NCBI GenBank assembly: GCA_910585335.1
Contig: CAJUCU010000015.1
Coordinates: 1-7,221 of the forward strand
Direction of reading: 5' to 3'
Length of the DNA: 7,221 bases
DNA from: an uncultured Bacilli bacterium
GTDB lineage: Bacteria > Bacillota_I > Bacilli_A > RF39 > UBA660
The position numbers and the translations under genes were made by a program. Positions 1 to 4,879 of this stretch are shown piece by piece. The first letter of the stretch is position 1. Each line of letters opens with the position of its first letter. The notes under the pieces were generated by a model. It worked only from the letters and a program-made list of their open reading frames with translations. It did no database searches and had not been told where the DNA came from.

Positions 1-376
1 TAATTAGGGCAAGGGCAATTAAGATATAGTTAGAACGAATCACAGTTTCTATTTTTTCTTCAAATAAAACACCCACAATTGCTGCTGGAACGGTTGCTGC
101 TACCAAGTACCAAAGAATTTTTCCATCTTTATCTTTCGTTCCTTTGGTAAGTCCTTTTATAGCCATATTCCAAAAATCTTTAAAGAAGAAGACAAGTATT
201 GCTAGAAGTGTTCCCAAGTGAAGAGCAACATCGAAAGCTAGTTCCATATTTTTTGGCATTCCTGCGCCTATTCCGAAAATATCACGAAAAATAATTAAGT
301 GTGCACTAGAGGAAATTGGTAAGAATTCTGCAATTCCTTGGATAACACCTAAGATAAACGTTTCTATTAATTCCAT
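1..376 (-). CDS. uppP: Undecaprenyl-diphosphatase UppP (BacA family), 3' end cut off by window edge
   Basis: This integral membrane enzyme hydrolyses undecaprenyl diphosphate to undecaprenyl phosphate, regenerating the lipid carrier for peptidoglycan and other wall polymers; its active site is known to face outward. The first 125 codons are visible, against about 265-280 residues in the family. The family signature near the N-terminus is clear: QGIAEFLPISSSAHL at residues 13-27, with the conserved E17, S23 and H26. A second conserved stretch follows around residues 48-62 (LAFDVALHLGTLLAI), then a hydrophobic segment. The other family motif (PGxSRSxxT) would lie past the window edge and cannot be checked. 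The ATG at 376 is chosen because it begins just before the conserved first helix and has a strong AGGAGG eight bases upstream. One base separates it from the stop of the upstream DUF368 gene, so translational coupling is likely. Its activity is associated with bacitracin tolerance in many species. The family assignment is secure. Confidence 0.96.
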   Translation of the reverse strand, partial: MELIETFILGVIQGIAEFLPISSSAHLIIFRDIFGIGAGMPKNMELAFDVALHLGTLLAILVFFFKDFWNMAIKGLTKGTKDKDGKILWYLVAATVPAAIVGVLFEEKIETVIRSNYILIALALI

Positions 377-377
377 C

Positions 378-1241
378 CTACTCGCCTCCTAACTTATAAC
401 TAATCATAGTTCCTAATCCTAGGAAGATGAATCCGATTAGTATTTGAATGATATCAAATGTTACTTCCATATTTAGCAATGTAGATAATGGAATCGCAAT
501 GATACTTGCTACAATAAAGCCTAAGACACCAAAGTAAGTTTTAGTCTCATATTTTTGAAATAAAAATTCAATTAATTTCGAAATCAGTACGACTCCTACT
601 AATACACCAATTCCAAATACTCCTAGTATCATGATGTTTGGTCCAATGTTTTTTAGTTTTGTAAATTCCTTTATGACACCAATTACTGGATAGTAATAGC
701 CTAAAAGCATTAGTACAAGTGAACCACTGACACCAGGGATTACCATTGTTGCAGCGGCAATGATTCCAACAATAAAGAGAATCAGATAGCCTGCTATACT
801 TATATTTTTCAAACTTACTTTTAACCCTTCTCCAAAAATCAATGGTGATACAGCCATAAATATGACTAAAGCAAATGTCAGAAAGGCAATGATGTAGCTA
901 GAGGCTTTTTTCATCTCTTTCTTCCCTTTTACTTTTGAGGCAAGAAGTGGAACTCCGCCCAAAACTAGACCTACGAAAAATAAAGTAGTTGGAATTGGAA
1001 AGTGGTTATAAGAGTAGTCTATTACTCTACTTAAAGAGACAATTGCTAGTATCATCCCAATAGCAATCGGTATTAAAAAGCGAATATTTTCTTTGATGTT
1101 ACTAAAGAAATGGCTAATCGCTCCAATGAACTTTTCATAGATACCAAGTATGAGTGCTAGTGTTCCACCACTCACACCAGGAATAATATTAGCAATCCCC
1201 ATAATGAACCCCTTGATTACTAAAATCAAATTTTCTTTCAT
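378..1241 (-). CDS. popT: DUF368 membrane protein, PopT family polyprenyl-phosphate transporter
   Basis: The product is a 287-residue polytopic membrane protein of the DUF368 family. Published genetic work on this family (PopT) and on the DedA-family UptA identified them as transporters that return undecaprenyl phosphate from the outer to the inner leaflet. The sequence shows the family hallmark twice: IPGVSGGTLAL at residues 20-30 and IPGVSGSLVLMLLG at 168-181, each within a hydrophobic, glycine-rich stretch. This indicates two related halves, probably in inverted topology. A lysine-rich cytoplasmic-type loop lies near residues 103-112, and about eight further hydrophobic segments fill the rest. 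Length is typical for the family. The ATG at 1241 is supported by an AGGAG overlapping the upstream stop codon. The gene sits between a pyrophosphatase and uppP, so the enzyme that makes undecaprenyl phosphate and its presumed recycling flippase are encoded side by side. The family call is firm; substrate specificity is inferred from the family and the neighbour. Confidence 0.92.
   Translation of the reverse strand: MKENLILVIKGFIMGIANIIPGVSGGTLALILGIYEKFIGAISHFFSNIKENIRFLIPIAIGMILAIVSLSRVIDYSYNHFPIPTTLFFVGLVLGGVPLLASKVKGKKEMKKASSYIIAFLTFALVIFMAVSPLIFGEGLKVSLKNISIAGYLILFIVGIIAAATMVIPGVSGSLVLMLLGYYYPVIGVIKEFTKLKNIGPNIMILGVFGIGVLVGVVLISKLIEFLFQKYETKTYFGVLGFIVASIIAIPLSTLLNMEVTFDIIQILIGFIFLGLGTMISYKLGGE
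385..390 (-). promoter_or_regulatory. Shine-Dalgarno site of uppP, inside the end of the DUF368 gene
   Basis: The minus strand reads AGGAGGCGAGTAGGATG here: a perfect AGGAGG, an eight-base spacer and the uppP ATG. The site lies in the last codons of the upstream gene (Gly-Gly-Glu-stop). Ribosomes finishing DUF368 therefore end on top of the uppP initiation region, as in translationally coupled pairs. Confidence 0.85.
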
Positions 1242-1247
1242 TTTTTT

Positions 1248-1252
1248 CTCCT
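1248..1252 (-). promoter_or_regulatory. Shine-Dalgarno site of the DUF368 gene overlapping the ppaC stop codon
   Basis: The minus strand reads TAGGAGAAAAAAATG. The TAG stop of ppaC (1253-1251) supplies the first bases of AGGAG, followed by six A residues and the ATG at 1241. Stop codon and ribosome binding site share bases, which ties initiation of this gene to termination of ppaC. Confidence 0.8.
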
Positions 1253-2867
1253 ATTCAAATACATCCATAATTACTGGTACTACGTGTTTTTTACGAGAAA
1301 CACAACCATCAAAATAATGTCCTTGTTCTAAGTCTTCTATATTATATGCAGTTTCTAGTAGATTTTTTGCTTTTTTATTATATAAAATGTAAGAACCATT
1401 TTTTACAATATCTGTCACATATAATGCGATTAAGTTGTAGTTATTCGCTTCTGCTATTTCGTCTAGAACAGAGATATACTCTTCCATTTCATTTTTGATA
1501 TCATCAAAGTTCATTGTGAAAAATTGACCAATAGCGAATGTTTTATCATTGGTATTAAACACTTTAAAGTCATTATAGATAACATCTTCTTTACTCATTC
1601 CTTCTAGAGAAGTTCCTGCTTTTAATAACTCCATTCCATATTCTTCATAATTTACGCCTGCAATAGTACTTAGTGCAAGTACTGCTTCTCTATCTTTTTT
1701 TGTTGCTGTTGGCGATTTTAATATTAATGTATCAGAAACGATTCCGGATAGTAAAAGTCCTGCTATTTCTTTTGGAATTTCAATATCTTGTTCTAAGAAT
1801 AAATTATAGACAATGGTACAAGTAGAACCTACTGCCATATTACGGAAATTAATTGGTGCAGATGTTGTAATGCTTCCTAAGTTATGATGATCGATAATCT
1901 CTAGAATTTCTGCTTCACCTATGCCATCAGCACTTTGTGCTTTTTCGTTATGATCTACTAAGATAACATGTTTTGGTGTCTTTTCTGATAAATCTGTTAG
2001 TTTAAATAATCCTAAGCATTCATTTTGCTTGTCTACGATTGGATAGTTGGTATGTTTTAGTTTATCATTGATTTCTAAGACATCTGAAATAAAATCTGTA
2101 TCTTCAAACTTGGTTGGATTATAACTATTTACCATTGTTTTAATGTAGTTTGCAAGTGGCATTAGTTTGGCAATGTGATAAGTATCATAAGAGGAACGAA
2201 TCACATTTACATGGTTTTTGCGAGCAATTTCTAAATGTTCTTCTTTAATCTCTCCACTTCCAGCGATGATAATCATTTTAATGCCTGATTCTACAGCATA
2301 TTCAATTACACTATGACGGTCTCCTACAATTAGAATTTTATTGGCATCTAGGGCTACATTTTGAATAAACGTTGTACTACGGTATGCTGCCACAATTAAT
2401 TCTCCTTGAATTTCTTCTTCAAATTTACAAATTTCTTCGGCACTTAATACTTGTAGTAAGTTTTCGTAGCTTGTATTTAATTCGCTGCTCGTCGCATTTA
2501 AAAACATGCGAGATAAATCTTTCATAGTAAGAAGTCCAACAAATTGTTTCATTTTGTCTACTACAGGGATTCCTGTTAATCCTTCTTTTATCATTGCCTG
2601 ATATCCATTATAGATTGGGGCAATATCTTCTACCATGAATCCTTTATGATAAGCGACATCCTTCATTTGTAATTTTACATCGTTTAAATATTCTGGTGTT
2701 TCTACTCCAAAATGGTTAAGTGCATACTCTGTTTCTTTATTTAGTGTTCCTAAGATTCTAGGTTCAGTATCTTTTCCCATTTTGTTTTTTAAATAAGAAA
2801 GCGCAATACAAGATGTAACGGAATCTGTATCGGGTTTCTTGTGTCCAAAAATAAATGTTTTTCCCAT
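1251..2867 (-). CDS. ppaC: Manganese-dependent inorganic pyrophosphatase (family II) with CBS and DRTGG regulatory domains
   Basis: This soluble cytoplasmic enzyme hydrolyses PPi to two phosphates, pulling biosynthetic reactions forward. The 538 residues show the long, regulated architecture. The N-terminal DHH part carries GHKKPDTDS (H9, D13, D15). A first CBS domain spans about 65-125. A DRTGG domain follows at about 140-240, with VGDRHSVIEYA at 181-191. A second CBS domain covers about 245-297. The DHH core then resumes with DHNE (305-308), DHH (326-328) and SGIVSDT (374-380). A C-terminal DHHA2 domain ends with SRKKHVVPV (524-532), the phosphate-binding loop. All expected metal ligands and basic residues are present. 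In characterised homologues such as the Clostridium perfringens enzyme, the CBS module binds AMP or ADP (inhibitory) and ATP or diadenosine polyphosphates (activating), so similar control is inferred. The ATG at 2867 has an AGAAGG seven bases upstream and an extended -10 promoter; it is the first gene of the operon with DUF368 and uppP. Confidence 0.96.
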   Translation of the reverse strand: MGKTFIFGHKKPDTDSVTSCIALSYLKNKMGKDTEPRILGTLNKETEYALNHFGVETPEYLNDVKLQMKDVAYHKGFMVEDIAPIYNGYQAMIKEGLTGIPVVDKMKQFVGLLTMKDLSRMFLNATSSELNTSYENLLQVLSAEEICKFEEEIQGELIVAAYRSTTFIQNVALDANKILIVGDRHSVIEYAVESGIKMIIIAGSGEIKEEHLEIARKNHVNVIRSSYDTYHIAKLMPLANYIKTMVNSYNPTKFEDTDFISDVLEINDKLKHTNYPIVDKQNECLGLFKLTDLSEKTPKHVILVDHNEKAQSADGIGEAEILEIIDHHNLGSITTSAPINFRNMAVGSTCTIVYNLFLEQDIEIPKEIAGLLLSGIVSDTLILKSPTATKKDREAVLALSTIAGVNYEEYGMELLKAGTSLEGMSKEDVIYNDFKVFNTNDKTFAIGQFFTMNFDDIKNEMEEYISVLDEIAEANNYNLIALYVTDIVKNGSYILYNKKAKNLLETAYNIEDLEQGHYFDGCVSRKKHVVPVIMDVFE

Positions 2868-2874
2868 AAATAAA

Positions 2875-2880
2875 CCTTCT
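2875..2880 (-). promoter_or_regulatory. Shine-Dalgarno site of ppaC
   Basis: The minus strand reads AGAAGGTTTATTTATG: a good but not perfect match to AGGAGG with a seven-base spacer to the ppaC ATG. It fixes the start at 2867, just before the conserved GHKKPDTDS motif. Confidence 0.7.
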
Positions 2881-2890
2881 TTCTTTGCCC

Positions 2891-2899
2891 ATTATAGCA
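2891..2899 (-). promoter_or_regulatory. Extended -10 promoter for the ppaC-popT-uppP operon
   Basis: The minus strand carries TGCTATAAT, a perfect TATAAT (2896-2891) with the TGn extension typical of extended -10 promoters. The -35 position at 17-base spacing is only a run of T (2919-2914), so recognition probably rests on the extended -10. The predicted transcription start is near 2884, giving a leader of about 17 bases before ATG that holds only the ribosome binding site. There is no room for a riboswitch or attenuator. The T run upstream is shared with the terminator of the preceding gene. Confidence 0.72.
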
Positions 2900-2911
2900 T
2901 AAATCAATAAG

Positions 2912-2938
2912 AAAAAAAAGGATATTTCATCTATCCTT
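2912..2938 (-). terminator. Rho-independent terminator of the exported-protein gene
   Basis: On the minus strand AAGGATA, a seven-base loop GATGAAA, and TATCCTT form a perfect seven-pair stem followed by eight T residues. The stem begins in the last two bases of the TAA stop codon. It has only two G-C pairs, so it may be leaky, but the adjacent T run and its placement support a terminator. Its T run lies where the -35 element of the ppaC promoter would be. Confidence 0.75.
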
Positions 2939-4784
2939 ATTCTGAAATAGTAAATGGATTCTCTTTTGTTCCATTTCCTTTTTTAATTTTTGTATTTGGA
3001 GCAAGAGAGACCGAAGGGCGAACACTATTGCCACTTCCTGTACCTTCAACTAAACTCTTGTTAATTCTGCCATCACTATATAAATGCAAGCCATATGTAT
3101 TCGTACTCCACACGCTGGATGGTGATATAGTCCACATATATCCACGATATAAATAACTACTCTTACTATAGCCTTTAGAGCCATTTCCTGCTCGTGTTAA
3201 TTCGTCTGCAGTTAAAAGTGCCACTGGATAAGTTAAGGCTCCATTTCCATTTTCTTTACTTACTGTAAATTTATCATTATCACTTGGACATATCAAACTT
3301 GGGCTTATTGTTTTTATATTTCTTTCATCTGCTCCAAAAAACGAATAATTATTACGATTGACATCAATTATAATAGATGCATCTTCATCTTTACTCTTTA
3401 ATGATCCGCCAGCGATACTTCGATCATTACACCATATCGTATCTTCTAGAGCTTCCGTATAATCTAGCATCTTCTTTTGATACCATGTATCTATTATTGT
3501 CTTTATCTTAGAGCTTGTTGTATTTGTAAACATCTCTTTTTTCGCATCTTCTATTGTTTTTCCGTCTTTTAACTTTAGATAATAAATGGTAAGTCCATTA
3601 GTAAAATAATGTATATATCCTACTTCACGGCAACTACCTTCTTTATTCAAACAGGTATAATGATATCTCGTTGCAATCCTACCCCATTCTTCTTTCCAGT
3701 TTAGAAGATTACTTTCGATTGTATCCTTCAAAATGTACTTATTTCCATTCCACTCAATATCATTTCCATAAACCCAATTTTCATCAACACCTGAAATATA
3801 TGTGCTTTGATAAATATAATCTTCCCTATTTCCATACATATATCCAACATCAGCAGGAGAATCACGATTGTCATTAAAACTTGTGTTATCTATCCGTGTT
3901 GAAACACTATCTATATTAGTACAAGCACCATTCTCATCTGGTAATCCATTATAAATAAGCTTTATTCCACCTGTACTGGTGGTTCTTACAATATTCCAAC
4001 AAAAGTTTGCAAAAATTATATTATTATCCGTAACTTCCCCTCGATAATAATGAACAGGATATCTATCTTTTTTGGTAGATGTTAGAGTATAGATTCCTTT
4101 TCCATTGGTATCGGATGGTGCTTGGGCAAAATCAATTCCTGTAGAAGAAGTTACAAACTCACTCTTCTCATTATCTGGTACTGCTTTTTTCGCTATCATT
4201 CGGTAAAGTCCTTTACTCTCTCCTTGCATAGTTTCGACTCTTAATTGTCCTTTAAATATCGTTCCCATTACTTCATTTGTTGCGGTGGATGCTATCCATA
4301 GTTTTAAAGTATAGGTATGCTTTTCTTTTGGTCCTATCTCTCCTTTATCGAGTAGTCTTTTTGGATTTTCTCCTATTGTATTTAATAAATCAAAACTAAT
4401 TCTCTCTTCATTCTTTGTTAATTCATATTTTATGAAATTATCTTTCATTCTGATATCAGACTCAGGAATCTCTAGGTCATCTAGGTAGATTTCATAACTA
4501 CTATCAATTGTGCCAGTATTTTCTAGAGTAAAGGTGTAGCCACTACTTGCAAGTCCTTCTTCATCACTAATGGGAACAACATCTGCCATCGTGATTCCTT
4601 CACTCATACTATCATCCAAGTTTAACTCTAGTGTTCCTGCCCTTAGTGTTAACTCCTTTTCGCCTCGAAGTGTTAATTGTAACCAAGCGTAAGAAAGCCC
4701 TACCAACATGATGATAGCACTTATTACAACAAATACACTCATTTTGTGTTCTACTAAAAACGATAGGACTTTCTTTTCTTTCAT
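2937..4784 (-). CDS. Exported surface protein: TasA/camelysin-like N-terminal domain plus large uncharacterised C-terminal region
   Basis: No function can be assigned. The 615-residue product starts with a basic stretch (MKEKK) and a hydrophobic segment at about 15-34 ending in GLSYAWL. This resembles the SipW-class signal peptides of TasA and camelysin (typically ...TYA then FF/YF), with possible cleavage after A33. RAGTLELNLD at 48-57 matches the AGTLDL pattern of that family. Residues 85-187 contain FTLENTGTIDSSYEIYL and KLWIASTATNEVMGTIFKGQL, as in the TasA-like beta-sandwich. The region after about 215 (GKGIYTLTS, YYRGEV, FCWNIVRTT, GGIKLIYNG, IDTWYQK, WCNDRS) resembles uncharacterised surface proteins of gut Bacillota. 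The end (YLYRGYMWTISPSS, VRPSVSLAPN, GNGTKENPF) resembles DUF6273-like domains. Six cysteines (262, 288, 378, 385, 452, 499) all lie outside the membrane. There is no LPxTG motif or C-terminal membrane segment. A GTG at 4793 would add three residues but lacks its own ribosome binding site, so the ATG at 4784 is preferred. It probably forms its own transcription unit. Confidence 0.85.
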   Translation of the reverse strand: MKEKKVLSFLVEHKMSVFVVISAIIMLVGLSYAWLQLTLRGEKELTLRAGTLELNLDDSMSEGITMADVVPISDEEGLASSGYTFTLENTGTIDSSYEIYLDDLEIPESDIRMKDNFIKYELTKNEERISFDLLNTIGENPKRLLDKGEIGPKEKHTYTLKLWIASTATNEVMGTIFKGQLRVETMQGESKGLYRMIAKKAVPDNEKSEFVTSSTGIDFAQAPSDTNGKGIYTLTSTKKDRYPVHYYRGEVTDNNIIFANFCWNIVRTTSTGGIKLIYNGLPDENGACTNIDSVSTRIDNTSFNDNRDSPADVGYMYGNREDYIYQSTYISGVDENWVYGNDIEWNGNKYILKDTIESNLLNWKEEWGRIATRYHYTCLNKEGSCREVGYIHYFTNGLTIYYLKLKDGKTIEDAKKEMFTNTTSSKIKTIIDTWYQKKMLDYTEALEDTIWCNDRSIAGGSLKSKDEDASIIIDVNRNNYSFFGADERNIKTISPSLICPSDNDKFTVSKENGNGALTYPVALLTADELTRAGNGSKGYSKSSYLYRGYMWTISPSSVWSTNTYGLHLYSDGRINKSLVEGTGSGNSVRPSVSLAPNTKIKKGNGTKENPFTISE

Positions 4785-4787
4785 ACA

Positions 4788-4795
4788 CTCCACCT
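4788..4795 (-). promoter_or_regulatory. Shine-Dalgarno region deciding the start of the exported-protein gene
   Basis: The minus strand reads AATAGGTGGAGTGTATG. AGGTGG lies five bases, and GGAG three bases, before the ATG at 4784. The alternative GTG start at 4793 falls inside this purine-rich stretch and has no such sequence upstream. A four-pair inverted repeat (CCTA, loop ATAA, TAGG at 4804-4793) overlaps its first bases, but it is too short to claim a regulatory hairpin. Confidence 0.6.
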
Positions 4796-4806
4796 ATTAT
4801 TAGGAT

Positions 4807-4812
4807 ATCATA
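4807..4812 (-). promoter_or_regulatory. Weak candidate -10 box upstream of the exported-protein gene
   Basis: TATGAT on the minus strand differs from the -10 consensus at one base and would place transcription start near 4800, just before the ribosome binding site. No acceptable -35 hexamer occurs at 16-18 bases (the 17-base position reads AAGGAA) and there is no TGn extension. The gene may instead use another sigma factor, an activator, or read-through from addA. Confidence 0.25.
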
Positions 4813-4850
4813 ATCTATACGTAATTGCATTCCTTTTCTGATTGCTTTAC

Positions 4851-4877
4851 AAAAAATATTGGAACTTAAGATAAGTT
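4851..4877 (-). terminator. Possible weak terminator after addA
   Basis: Just after the addA stop, the minus strand has AACTTA, a TCT loop and TAAGTT (4877-4863), a six-pair stem. It is followed after six bases by six T residues (4856-4851). The gap between stem and T run and the single G-C pair make it a poor terminator in this direction. On the plus strand the same hairpin is directly followed by T residues, but no plus-strand gene is present to terminate. Confidence 0.25.
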
Positions 4878-4879
4878 TT

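Larger units (their letters stand above)
1..2884 (-). other. Predicted operon ppaC - popT - uppP
   Basis: Three same-strand genes are separated by 9 and 1 bases, with ribosome binding sites overlapping the preceding gene ends. One promoter is visible just upstream of ppaC, with a terminator for the preceding gene immediately before it. No terminator-like hairpin or promoter is seen between the genes. The operon may extend past uppP beyond the window edge. The shared theme is pyrophosphate removal and undecaprenyl-phosphate regeneration and return. Confidence 0.75.

Noticed and set aside
2937..2995. LPxTG-type sorting signal at the C-terminus of the exported protein
   Set aside because: The C-terminus ends in GNGTKENPFTISE with no LPxTG motif, hydrophobic segment or basic tail.
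3671..3877. Plus-strand open frame of 68 codons
   Set aside because: It lies wholly antisense to the exported-protein gene, has a low-complexity His/Tyr/Gln-rich translation, resembles no family I know and has no ribosome binding site evidence.
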